Below, piece by piece: positions 27,025 through 35,257 of a stretch of DNA of 56,545 nt. The DNA is from an uncultured Flavobacteriales bacterium (GTDB lineage: Bacteria; Bacteroidota; Bacteroidia; Flavobacteriales_E; Vicingaceae), in assembly GCA_905479915.1 (NCBI GenBank), contig CAJQOH010000003.1, forward strand, positions 1 through 56,545, in the 5' to 3' direction. The notes under the pieces are model-generated. The model did no database searches, had not been told where the DNA came from, and saw only the letters and a list, made by a program, of their open reading frames with translations. Each line of letters begins with the position of its first letter. Within the stretch, counting starts at the first letter, position 1. The translations under genes were made by a program, and so were the position numbers.

Positions 27025-27567
27025 ATGAATTTTAGTAGGTTAGAAATTGAAGGTTTAGTTGTGATTGATCCAAATGTTTTTGAAGATGATCGAGGCTACT
27101 TTTACGAATCTTACAATAAGGAAAAGTTTGAGCAAAATGGAATAAAAGATGTTTTTGTTCAAGATAATCAGTCATTATCTCAAAAAGATGTGTTGAGGGG
27201 ATTACATTTTCAAAATCCTCCATATTCTCAGGCAAAACTAATTAGAGTGATTCAAGGGAGTGTTTTGGATGTTGCTGTTGATTTAAGGAAAGATTCCAAA
27301 ACTTATGGTGAACATTTTTTAATTGAGTTGTCAGCAGAAAACAATAAAATGTTTTATATCCCTGCAGGTTTCGCGCATGGATTCTTAACCTTAGAAGATG
27401 ATACTATTTTCTCTTATAAATGTAGTAATGTTTATAATAAAGAGTCTGAAGATTCAATATTGTGGAATGATAAAAGTTTAAATATTGATTGGAGAGTAGA
27501 TAACCCTATTTTATCGGAAAAGGATAAAGAATCTAAAAGTTTTAATGATTACGTAAGTTTGTTTTAA
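27025..27567 (+). CDS. rfbC: dTDP-4-dehydrorhamnose 3,5-epimerase
   Basis: 180 residues, the standard RmlC length. VLRGLHFQNPPYSQAKLIR carries the catalytic His, FYIPAGFAHGFLTLEDD the second half of the cupin, and SYKCSNVYNKESEDSILWND the catalytic Tyr and Asp region. It epimerises C3 and C5 of dTDP-4-keto-6-deoxyglucose on the way to dTDP-L-rhamnose. The rmlA, rmlB and rmlD partners are not in the window. It follows wzc by 6 bp and precedes the initiating transferase by 1 bp, so it belongs to the export operon. Confidence 0.92.
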   Translation: MNFSRLEIEGLVVIDPNVFEDDRGYFYESYNKEKFEQNGIKDVFVQDNQSLSQKDVLRGLHFQNPPYSQAKLIRVIQGSVLDVAVDLRKDSKTYGEHFLIELSAENNKMFYIPAGFAHGFLTLEDDTIFSYKCSNVYNKESEDSILWNDKSLNIDWRVDNPILSEKDKESKSFNDYVSLF

Positions 27568-27568
27568 G

Positions 27569-28642
27569 ATGGATTTTTTTTCATTTAAACATATACTGTT
27601 TTTTTTAGGAGCCTTAATGTTTTCTATATTGATTAACAGTATTATGCTGAGGTTTGTTAAAACACTCGGAATAAGAAATGAAGGTGATGCTGTTATTAGA
27701 TGGAGTGATGATGTAAAACCTGCACTTGGTGGATTAACGTTCTATATCATATTTTTATTATCTATTATTTTACATTCTTTTATATTCTCATATTCAGGAG
27801 ATAATATTGATTTTAAATTTACCGGTATAGTTGGTGCTACTTCTTTAGGCTTTTTGATGGGCCTGTCTGATGATGCTTATAATACTCGCCCGGTATTAAA
27901 GTTTTTAACTCAATTGTTGTGTGCCGGTATTTTGATATACTCTGGAACGTATATCAATATTTTTGAAAGTCAATTGTTAAATTATTCATTAACTATTCTC
28001 TGGGTAGTGGGCTTGATGAACTCAATTAATATGTTGGATAACATGGATGGTATTACGACTATAGTTTCTCTTGTAATAAGCTTTACTATTTTAATTTTGA
28101 TGTTAACAAATAATGATTTTAATAGTTTTGGAACAACAATAGTTATTGGCCTATTGGCATCATTGTTGGGCTTTTTATATTTTAATTGGAACCCTTCTAA
28201 AATGTATATGGGTGATACAGGAAGTCAGTATTTAGGTATATTGTTGGCTGCTTTAAGTATCAATTATTTATGGAACCCTGTAACAACTGAAGAGGTTTCT
28301 ATATCCCGACAGCTATTAATACCACTACTATCTTTTATTATTCCTATTGTTGATACAACAACTGTTGTTATTAAAAGGTTAAGAAAAGGAAATTCACCTT
28401 TTGTTGGAGGTAGGGATCATACGACCCATCATTTATCTTACCTTGGGTTATCTGAAAAGCAAGTTGCTGCTGTAATTGCATTGATTGCAATTGTTTCATC
28501 AGCAATAGTTGTTTATGTGATATCTAATATTAAAGTATGGACTCATTGGCATACTGCAGTTTTTGTTGCGTATTTTTTACTTGTTTTTGGAGTCTTATTC
28601 GCAATAGCTAATAAAAACATCAATAAGTCAACGAATGATTGA
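27569..28642 (+). CDS. MraY/WecA-family polyprenyl-phosphate sugar-1-phosphate transferase
   Basis: 357 residues with about ten membrane spans. Family motifs: LGGLTFYIIF in the first part, MGLSDDAYNTRPVLKF (the Asp-Asp pair), NSINMLDNMDGITT, NWNPSKMYMGDTGSQ and, near the end, the histidine loop RDHTTHHLSYLGLS. It starts a glycan by moving a sugar-1-phosphate (GlcNAc in WecA) from UDP to undecaprenyl phosphate at the cytoplasmic face. It may serve the surface polymer of this operon. MraY itself is less likely, given the polysaccharide context and the WecA-like His loop. Its end overlaps uvrA by 8 nt. Confidence 0.88.
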   Translation: MDFFSFKHILFFLGALMFSILINSIMLRFVKTLGIRNEGDAVIRWSDDVKPALGGLTFYIIFLLSIILHSFIFSYSGDNIDFKFTGIVGATSLGFLMGLSDDAYNTRPVLKFLTQLLCAGILIYSGTYINIFESQLLNYSLTILWVVGLMNSINMLDNMDGITTIVSLVISFTILILMLTNNDFNSFGTTIVIGLLASLLGFLYFNWNPSKMYMGDTGSQYLGILLAALSINYLWNPVTTEEVSISRQLLIPLLSFIIPIVDTTTVVIKRLRKGNSPFVGGRDHTTHHLSYLGLSEKQVAAVIALIAIVSSAIVVYVISNIKVWTHWHTAVFVAYFLLVFGVLFAIANKNINKSTND

Positions 28643-31463
28643 AGATGAAGGTGAATTTATTGAAGTAATAGGTTCTAGAGTTCATAATCTTAAAAATATT
28701 TCTGTAAATATTCCTAGAAATAAACTTGTTGTAATGACAGGTGTTAGTGGTAGTGGAAAGTCTTCATTGGCTTTTGATACTATTTATGCTGAAGGCCAGA
28801 GAAGGTATTTGGAAACTTTTTCCGCATATGCTCGAAATTTTCTAGGAACGATGGAGCGTCCAGATGTAGATAAGATTAGCGGGCTTAGTCCTGTTATTGC
28901 TATTGAACAAAAGACTATTAGTAAAAACCCAAGATCAACAGTAGGAACTATTACAGAGGTCTATGATTTTTTTAGGCTTTTATATGCTAGAGCTTCAGAG
29001 GCTTATTCATACAATACGGGGGAGAAAATGGTAAAATATACCGTTTCTCAAATTGTTGACTTAGTTATAGAAAGATTTGATAGTAAAAAGCTAATTATTT
29101 TAGCACCAGTTGTAAGAGGGAGAAAGGGGCATTATCAAGATTTATTTAATCAAATTTCAAAACAAGGATTTGTAAAGGTTAGGGTTGATGGAGAGCTTGT
29201 GAATATAGTGCCTAAAATGAAGTTGGATCGTTATAAATCTCATGATATTGAGATTGTTATTGATCAAATAAAAGTTAAAAAAGAAGATAGAAATCGTATT
29301 TCTGATGCGGTTAATTTAGCTATGAAACATGGTAAAGGTTCTATCATGGTCTTTGATGTTGAAGATGATAAGTATTCTTTACTTAGTAAGAATCTAATGT
29401 GTCCAACAACTGGTATTTCATATGATGAACCTGCTCCTAATTTATTTTCATTTAATTCACCCTATGGAGCGTGTAAAAAGTGCAATGGTTTAGGATTGGT
29501 TTCTGAAATTGATATTCAAAAAATCATACCGAATAGAAAAACAACAATTAAAAAGGGTGCTATAGTTCCTTTAGGGGAGTACAAAAATAACTGGACTTTT
29601 AAACAGGTTGAAGCTATTGGTTTAAAGTATGGATTTACTTTAAATACTCCAGTTGAAGATATTACTGATGAGGCGATAGATTGTTTGTTGAATGGGTCAA
29701 CAGAGACAATTACTGTTAAACAAGATGTAGCAGGTGTAAAATCAGATCATAATGTAGAGTTTGAAGGGATTGTAAATATAATTATTCGCCAATCTGAAGA
29801 AAACAAAAACAAATCGATAGGTCGATGGGCCAATAATTTCATGAATAAGGTTACCTGTGCCACATGTAAAGGTAGTAGGTTGAAGAAAGATGCTATGTAT
29901 TTTAAAGTGGATGACAAATCTATAGCTGAAATTGCATCTTTAGATTTAGAATCTCTTTTTACTTGGTCATCATCTTTAGAACAGAAATTGACTAAAAATC
30001 AAAAAGTAATTGCAAGAGAAGTTTTAAAAGAAATCAATACCAGGTTACAATTTTTACTAGATGTTGGGTTAACATATTTGTCATTAAATAGAAGTTCTAG
30101 AACACTTTCTGGAGGGGAAGCACAAAGAATAAGATTGGCTACTCAAATAGGCTCTCAATTGGTTAATGTACTTTACATTTTAGATGAACCCAGTATAGGT
30201 TTGCATCAAAGAGATAATCAAAAGTTAATAGCCTCTTTAAAAGATTTAAGAGACATAGGGAATTCTATAATTGTTGTAGAGCATGATAAAGACATTATGC
30301 TTTCTTCAGATTACATTATTGATATTGGCCCAAAAGCAGGTGTGCATGGAGGTGATATTGTCTCTGAAGGTGCTCCTCAATTTTTTTTAAAAAACAATAC
30401 AGAAACAGCTAATTTTTTAAGTGGTAAAATTGAAATAGCTATTCCTAAAAAAAGAAGAAAAGGAAACGGTAAGTATATTCGATTAAAAGGCGCTTCAGGG
30501 AATAATTTAAAGAAAGTGAATTTAAATATTCCCTTAGGGAAACTGGTATGTGTAACAGGGGTTTCAGGTAGTGGTAAATCAACATTGATAAATGAAACTT
30601 TGTATCCAATATTAAATCACCATATATACAAATCAGTTAAAAAACCTTTGCCTTATGAGTCAATAAAAGGGCTAGATAATGTAGATAAAGTTATTGATAT
30701 TGATCAATCGCCTATTGGTCGGACACCTCGTTCAAACCCTGCTACGTATACGAATGTTTTTACAGATATACGATCACTTTATAGTAATTTGCCAGAAGCT
30801 AAAATTAGAGGGTATAAGCCAGGCAGGTTTTCTTTTAATGTAAAAGGTGGAAGGTGTGAAACTTGTAAAGGAGCAGGGATTAAAACAATAGAAATGAATT
30901 TTTTACCTGATGTTTATGTAGATTGTAGCGATTGCAATTCAAAAAGGTACAATAGAGAGACTTTAGAGGTAAGGTATAAAGGGAAATCAATAAGTGATGT
31001 ATTGAACTTGACTATAAATCAAGCAGTAGAATTTTTTGAAAATATACCTGAAATAGTTCGGAAAGTTAAAAGCTTGCAGGATGTAGGTTTAGGGTATGTT
31101 CATTTAGGACAGCCTTCAACTACTTTGTCTGGAGGAGAAGCTCAGCGAGTAAAACTGGCTACAGAATTGGCTAAAAAACAAACAGGAAAAACATTTTATA
31201 TCTTAGATGAACCCTCAACAGGGCTTCATTTTAATGACATTAAAATATTTTTAGAAGTTATAGATCGCTTAGTTGATTTAGGAAATTCTATATTAATTAT
31301 CGAACATAATATGGATATAATTAAAGTGGCTGATCATGTTATTGATATTGGTCCCGAGGCAGGTTTAGGGGGAGGAGAAATTGTTTTTGAGGGAACCCCA
31401 GAGGAAATAATCCGTAGTAAAGAGAGTTATACAGCTAAGTATTTACTTGAAGAACTAAAATAG
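28635..31463 (+). CDS. uvrA: Excinuclease ABC subunit A
   Basis: 942 residues, full length. There are two ABC ATPase modules: [20 protein letters not shown] near residue 35, and [19 protein letters not shown] near residue 640. Each has a signature ([15 protein letters not shown] and [15 protein letters not shown]). Zinc-finger cysteine pairs occur at CPTTG/CKKCNG near 256-285, at CATCKG near 413 and at CETCKGAG near 745. It recognises bulky DNA lesions with UvrB in nucleotide excision repair. The 8-nt overlap with the membrane transferase gene suggests it is at least partly transcribed from the polysaccharide operon, an unusual position for this gene. Confidence 0.97.
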   Translation: MIEDEGEFIEVIGSRVHNLKNISVNIPRNKLVVMTGVSGSGKSSLAFDTIYAEGQRRYLETFSAYARNFLGTMERPDVDKISGLSPVIAIEQKTISKNPRSTVGTITEVYDFFRLLYARASEAYSYNTGEKMVKYTVSQIVDLVIERFDSKKLIILAPVVRGRKGHYQDLFNQISKQGFVKVRVDGELVNIVPKMKLDRYKSHDIEIVIDQIKVKKEDRNRISDAVNLAMKHGKGSIMVFDVEDDKYSLLSKNLMCPTTGISYDEPAPNLFSFNSPYGACKKCNGLGLVSEIDIQKIIPNRKTTIKKGAIVPLGEYKNNWTFKQVEAIGLKYGFTLNTPVEDITDEAIDCLLNGSTETITVKQDVAGVKSDHNVEFEGIVNIIIRQSEENKNKSIGRWANNFMNKVTCATCKGSRLKKDAMYFKVDDKSIAEIASLDLESLFTWSSSLEQKLTKNQKVIAREVLKEINTRLQFLLDVGLTYLSLNRSSRTLSGGEAQRIRLATQIGSQLVNVLYILDEPSIGLHQRDNQKLIASLKDLRDIGNSIIVVEHDKDIMLSSDYIIDIGPKAGVHGGDIVSEGAPQFFLKNNTETANFLSGKIEIAIPKKRRKGNGKYIRLKGASGNNLKKVNLNIPLGKLVCVTGVSGSGKSTLINETLYPILNHHIYKSVKKPLPYESIKGLDNVDKVIDIDQSPIGRTPRSNPATYTNVFTDIRSLYSNLPEAKIRGYKPGRFSFNVKGGRCETCKGAGIKTIEMNFLPDVYVDCSDCNSKRYNRETLEVRYKGKSISDVLNLTINQAVEFFENIPEIVRKVKSLQDVGLGYVHLGQPSTTLSGGEAQRVKLATELAKKQTGKTFYILDEPSTGLHFNDIKIFLEVIDRLVDLGNSILIIEHNMDIIKVADHVIDIGPEAGLGGGEIVFEGTPEEIIRSKESYTAKYLLEELK

Positions 31464-31469
31464 AAGATT

Positions 31470-32180
31470 ATGACAGAAGAAGAAAAGAGGATAAAAAATA
31501 AGTTTAAGAAAAAAGATTGGAATGAGATAAAGACAAATGATTCTTGGATCATTTTTAAGGTGATGGCAGAATTTGTGGAAGGATTTGATACTATGGCTAA
31601 AATTGGTCCATGTGTTTCTATATTTGGATCAGCAAGAACAAAACAAGATAATAAGTATTTTAAAATGGCGGAAGAGATAGCTGCCAAATTAGCTGAGAAA
31701 GGCTATGGGGTTATTACTGGTGGTGGGCCAGGAATTATGGAAGCTGGTAATAAAGGAGCTTTTGAGGCTGGAGGAAGATCTGCAGGTTTGAATATCGAGT
31801 TGCCTTTTGAGCAGTTTAATAATAAATACATTGATTCAGATAAGCTTATTAATTTCGATTACTTTTTTGTTCGAAAAGTAATGTTCATGAAATATTCTCA
31901 AGGATTCATTGCTTTGCCTGGCGGTTTTGGAACTTTTGATGAACTGTTTGAAGCGTTAACACTTATTCAAACTGGTAAGATTGGAAAATTTCCGATAGTA
32001 CTTGTTGGTAAAAGCTATTGGGAAGGCTTGGTTGATTGGATAAGTAAAGTAGTATTAGAAACAGAGGGGAATATAAGCCCAAAAGATATGGATTTGTTTG
32101 CTCTTGTAGATACAACTGATGAGGCTGTTAAATATATTGATGACTTCTATAGTGATTACTTACTCAAACCTAATTTTTAG
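31470..32180 (+). CDS. LOG-family (TIGR00730) Rossmann-fold protein
   Basis: 236 residues. GVITGGGPGIMEAGNKGA near residue 85 and IALPGGFGTFDELFEALTL near residue 150 are the paired motifs of LOG/lysine-decarboxylase-like proteins. Characterised relatives are cytokinin-type nucleoside 5'-monophosphate phosphoribohydrolases, and a nucleotide phosphoribohydrolase role is the best guess. About 45 extra N-terminal residues (KKKDWNEIKTNDSWIIFKVM) are like those of the longer bacterial subgroup. It begins 6 bp after uvrA. No signal peptide is seen, so it is cytoplasmic. Confidence 0.88.
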   Translation: MTEEEKRIKNKFKKKDWNEIKTNDSWIIFKVMAEFVEGFDTMAKIGPCVSIFGSARTKQDNKYFKMAEEIAAKLAEKGYGVITGGGPGIMEAGNKGAFEAGGRSAGLNIELPFEQFNNKYIDSDKLINFDYFFVRKVMFMKYSQGFIALPGGFGTFDELFEALTLIQTGKIGKFPIVLVGKSYWEGLVDWISKVVLETEGNISPKDMDLFALVDTTDEAVKYIDDFYSDYLLKPNF

Positions 32181-32181
32181 T

Positions 32182-32344
32182 GTTATTAACATTTGCATGT
32201 TTATAAGTGGAGAGCCTGTTTCTCTAATCCCTTTATATATATAATAGATTTGTAGGTGAGTGGGTTATTAACAATTGTTAATAACGGCTCATGAAGTTCG
32301 GTTATACGAATAATTGTTTTATATTTATTGCACTAACGCAATAA
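32182..32344 (+). promoter_or_regulatory. Symmetry-rich control region before the barrel/TSP3 genes
   Basis: The gap before the gene at 32355 holds a perfect 22-bp palindrome at 32264-32285 (arm GTTATTAACAA and its complement), and a lone copy of its first ten bases, GTTATTAACA, at 32182-32191. A 7-bp inverted repeat TTATTGC/GCAATAA lies at 32325-32344, ending 10 nt before the start codon. TAGATTTG at 32245-32252 fits the -7 box and lies just upstream of the palindrome, which would then act as an operator in the leader or at the start site. No T run follows the palindrome, so it is not a standard terminator. Operator function is inferred. Confidence 0.45.
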
Positions 32345-32354
32345 TTTAGCAACT

Positions 32355-33665
32355 ATGAAAAAGTTTATTTTACTATCCACAATTACTCTATTAGCAATAG
32401 GAGTTACTTTTGGTCAAAGTAGTACTTCTAACGGACTAAAATATATCCCTTCAATTGGTGTTCATGGAGGAGTTCTTTCCTATATGGGTGATGTAAAAGG
32501 GGCTCAAGGAACTTCAATTTATTCTTATGCGAAACCAGCATATGGATTTTACTTAGAAAAGAAGATTGGTAGTATTTTTGGAGTTTCGGTTAACGGAACC
32601 TTTGGCAAAATTTCTAAAAGTCAATTGGATGATGATGTGTTCTTAAATTTTGAAACAAGCATCATGAATTTTGATGCAAATTTATTGTTAGATTTTGATA
32701 ATGGAAAAGTGATTAATGAAGGTTCTTTATTTTCTCCTTTTCTATCATTTGGAGTTGGATACCTCGCTTTTGATCCAAAAGGAGATTTGTCTTCTAATGG
32801 AGTAGCGTATAATCATTGGAATGATGGGACAATAAGAGATGTTGCTCAGTATGTAGCTGGTTCAGATACTTCTTCAATAGTGTTATCTAGAGATTACGAA
32901 TATGAATCTTCATTGAAAGATAGTACAGTTAACTATTCAAAAACAACCTTCACTATTCCAATTAGATTTGGATTAAAATTTGAATTGTCAGACCATATTG
33001 ATGCAAGAATTTCTGCAGCTTACATTATAACTATGACCGATTATCTAGATAATGTTGCTGGTGGAGGTAATGATAATATGCTATACACTTCTTTTGGATT
33101 GCAATACAATTTTGCAGCTAGTGTAGATGAGAATGATAAGTATAAAGATTTTGACTTTTCAGATTTAGATAATGATGATAGTGATGGTGATGGAGTACTT
33201 GATCATAAAGATTTATGTCAATCAACTCCAGAAGGAGTGAAGGTTGATAATAAAGGATGTGCATTAGACGGTGATAATGACGGTGTGCCTGATTATAGAG
33301 ATAAAGATTTAAATACTCCAGAAGGAGTTATTGTAGCTATTGATGGAACTACAATAACAGATGAAATGATGGCTGAAAAAGAATTGATGAGAGATTCAGT
33401 AATTACTGAATATAGAACTTTTAAGGCTGAAGATTTATCTGAAAAAGATATAGAAGATATTCAAAAACAGTATGAGGAGGCTAATGGTAGTACTTCAGGT
33501 AATAATACTGGTATTTCCCCAAAATTTAAAGCATTAGATATTAATAAAGATAACTATATATCGGCAAAAGAAGTTACTGGTGCCATTGATGGTTTCTTTG
33601 AAGGAAATAATAATTTATCCGCTAAGGATCTTAATACATTGATAGACTTTTATTTTGATCAATAG
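32355..33665 (+). CDS. Outer-membrane beta-barrel protein with TSP3 repeats and EF-hand-like site
   Basis: 436 residues. Signal peptide MKKFILLSTITLLAIGVTFG is followed by a likely outer-membrane barrel (about 25-260) rich in alternating strands and ending in an aromatic strand (YTSFGLQYNF). A thrombospondin type 3 calcium repeat spans about 270-325 (DSDGDGVLDHKDLC, TPEGVKVDNKGC, GDNDGVPDY). The C-terminus has an EF-hand-like loop LDINKDNYISAKEV near residue 391. The barrel and TSP3 parts are paralogous to the product at 35258-37327: both share NHW/NYW-(N/S)DG(T/S)IR and RDYxYE. It lacks an OmpA peptidoglycan domain. The gene is probably first in an operon with the next, 17 bp away. The function is unknown. 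Confidence 0.78.
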   Translation: MKKFILLSTITLLAIGVTFGQSSTSNGLKYIPSIGVHGGVLSYMGDVKGAQGTSIYSYAKPAYGFYLEKKIGSIFGVSVNGTFGKISKSQLDDDVFLNFETSIMNFDANLLLDFDNGKVINEGSLFSPFLSFGVGYLAFDPKGDLSSNGVAYNHWNDGTIRDVAQYVAGSDTSSIVLSRDYEYESSLKDSTVNYSKTTFTIPIRFGLKFELSDHIDARISAAYIITMTDYLDNVAGGGNDNMLYTSFGLQYNFAASVDENDKYKDFDFSDLDNDDSDGDGVLDHKDLCQSTPEGVKVDNKGCALDGDNDGVPDYRDKDLNTPEGVIVAIDGTTITDEMMAEKELMRDSVITEYRTFKAEDLSEKDIEDIQKQYEEANGSTSGNNTGISPKFKALDINKDNYISAKEVTGAIDGFFEGNNNLSAKDLNTLIDFYFDQ

Positions 33666-33682
33666 CACAATAATAATATGAG

Positions 33683-35206
33683 ATGATAAAACAGTTAATT
33701 CTATTAATCCATGTACTAGGATTATTTTTCTACCAACTAATATTTACAGGAGATATAACTGTTAATCAGAGAGTTCCCGACTCTATCACTCAAGGGAAAG
33801 AAGCGATTATTGAAGTTACAATTAACAAAGGTAATTTACCTGGATTTGCTAAGGTGCAGCAAGTTTTTCCAGCAGGGTTTACTGCGGAACCTATAGAAAC
33901 AAAAGGCGCTACCTTTTCTTTTAAAGATGATAAGGTGAAATTTATATGGATGGCACTCCCATTAGAGGAAGAATTTACTATTTCATATAAAATTACTCCA
34001 AACGAAGAAACTGCCGGAAATTTTACTTTAGGAGGTAAGTTTTCATTTATATCAGAAAGCGAAAGAAAGAATATTGAAATACCTGTAGCTAATTTTGCGG
34101 TAGTAACAGAAGAATTAGTTGCAGAAGTAGTTCCTGAAGAAGAAGATAAAGAGGAGGAAGTTGCTATAGAAGAACCAGTAGAAGAAGAACCAGTAGAAGA
34201 AGAGCTAGTGGTAGAAGAGGTAGAGGAAGAAGAAGTTGTTGAAGAACCTGTAGTTGAAGAGCCTGTTGTAGAAGAAGAAGTAGCTATTGAGGAGCCTGTT
34301 GTTGAAGAGGTTGTAGAAGAAGTCCCAAATGAAGAAGAAAATGTTATAAAAATTGAAACAATTAAGTGTACTAGAGTTGTAGAGAATGTTGAAGAAAGAA
34401 AATATAAAATAACAATTGAAATAAATAAGAATGGGATTGAAGGGTTTGCGAAAATAACAGAAAGTATACCTGAAGGATTTATTGCAAAGGAAGTTGATTC
34501 TAAGGGAGGAGTTTTTTCATTTAAAGAAAATACTGCTAAAATTTTATGGATGGCTATTCCTAAAGAAGAAACATACACTGTTGAATATACTCTAGAAGCG
34601 AATACTTCAACTCTAAATGGAACTTACAATATTAAAGGAGACTATTCTTATTTAGAAAATGATAAAACTAGTAAGTATACTATTGATGGATCTAGTTTTG
34701 ATTTAAATGCTACAGAATTAATTACAGAAGTTACGCCAGAAGAAACTGTAGAAGAGGTAGCTGTCGTTGATGAACCCGTAGTTGAAGAGGTTGTAGAAGA
34801 AGAACCTGTAATAGAAGAAGTAGTTGCTGAATTACCTAAAGAAGAACCAGTAACAGAAGAAATCGTTGAGGAGGATGTGGTTGCAGATAATTCATCTGAT
34901 ATCACAACAACTCCAAACCCTGAAAACGGGGTTACTTATAAAGTGCAAGTAGGTGCAGGACATAAAACCGTTCCAGCAACTTACTTTAAAACTAAGTTTA
35001 ATCTACAAGATAATGTAAGTACTATAAATCATGAAGGTTGGATTAAATATCTCGTAGGTTCATATAATGAATATAAAATGGCAAGAGACAAAAGAAATAA
35101 AGTAAGAAACAATGTTAAAACTGCTTTTGTTACAGCTTATAATGTAGGCACGAGAATTACAGTTCAGGAAGCATTAATGATTTCTAATCAAAAATGGTTT
35201 AAATAA
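33683..35206 (+). CDS. Secreted protein with duplicated beta domain, acidic Glu/Val repeats and SPOR-like end
   Basis: 507 residues. A signal peptide or anchor (about 1-22) precedes two copies of the same domain, at about 25-140 and 230-345. Matching pieces are PGFAKVQQVFPAGFTAE and EGFAKITESIPEGFIAK, then TFSFKDDKVKFIWMALP and VFSFKENTAKILWMAIP. Each copy is followed by a low-complexity stretch of Glu, Val and Pro (about 148-220 and 350-400). The last 90 residues (VTYKVQVGAGHKTVPATYF onward) resemble the SPOR-like units of the next gene. I do not recognise a named family. It is probably a periplasmic linker between an envelope partner and peptidoglycan, by inference from the SPOR-like end. 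Confidence 0.72.
   Translation: MIKQLILLIHVLGLFFYQLIFTGDITVNQRVPDSITQGKEAIIEVTINKGNLPGFAKVQQVFPAGFTAEPIETKGATFSFKDDKVKFIWMALPLEEEFTISYKITPNEETAGNFTLGGKFSFISESERKNIEIPVANFAVVTEELVAEVVPEEEDKEEEVAIEEPVEEEPVEEELVVEEVEEEEVVEEPVVEEPVVEEEVAIEEPVVEEVVEEVPNEEENVIKIETIKCTRVVENVEERKYKITIEINKNGIEGFAKITESIPEGFIAKEVDSKGGVFSFKENTAKILWMAIPKEETYTVEYTLEANTSTLNGTYNIKGDYSYLENDKTSKYTIDGSSFDLNATELITEVTPEETVEEVAVVDEPVVEEVVEEEPVIEEVVAELPKEEPVTEEIVEEDVVADNSSDITTTPNPENGVTYKVQVGAGHKTVPATYFKTKFNLQDNVSTINHEGWIKYLVGSYNEYKMARDKRNKVRNNVKTAFVTAYNVGTRITVQEALMISNQKWFK
34118..34342 (+). repeat. Glu/Val/Pro-coding low-complexity tract, copy 1
   Basis: Imperfect tandem units built from gaa-gaa-cca-gta and gtt-gaa-gag codons encode runs such as EEPVEEEPVEEELVVEE and EEPVVEEPVVEEEVAIEEP. 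A related tract lies at about 34718-34886 in the same gene. Unit length changes in steps of three would keep the frame. Confidence 0.7.
34718..34886 (+). repeat. Glu/Val/Pro-coding low-complexity tract, copy 2
   Basis: Encodes ETVEEVAVVDEPVVEEVVEE and related acidic units just after the second copy of the duplicated beta domain. It has the same composition as the tract at 34118-34342, so domain and tract together form a duplicated block. Confidence 0.65.
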
Positions 35207-35257
35207 CTTTTGTATCTTTAATTTATTATCTTCGTATCAGTTATAGATTAAAACTTT

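Noticed and set aside
33790-34578. Long open frame on the minus strand, rich in Ser and Thr
   Set aside because: It is the antisense image of the Glu/Val codon repeats in the plus-strand gene. It has no family motif or promoter, and its Ser/Thr runs are explained by reading gaa/gta repeats backwards.
34648-34905. Second Ser/Thr-rich minus-strand open frame
   Set aside because: Same cause: antisense reading of the second acidic tract.
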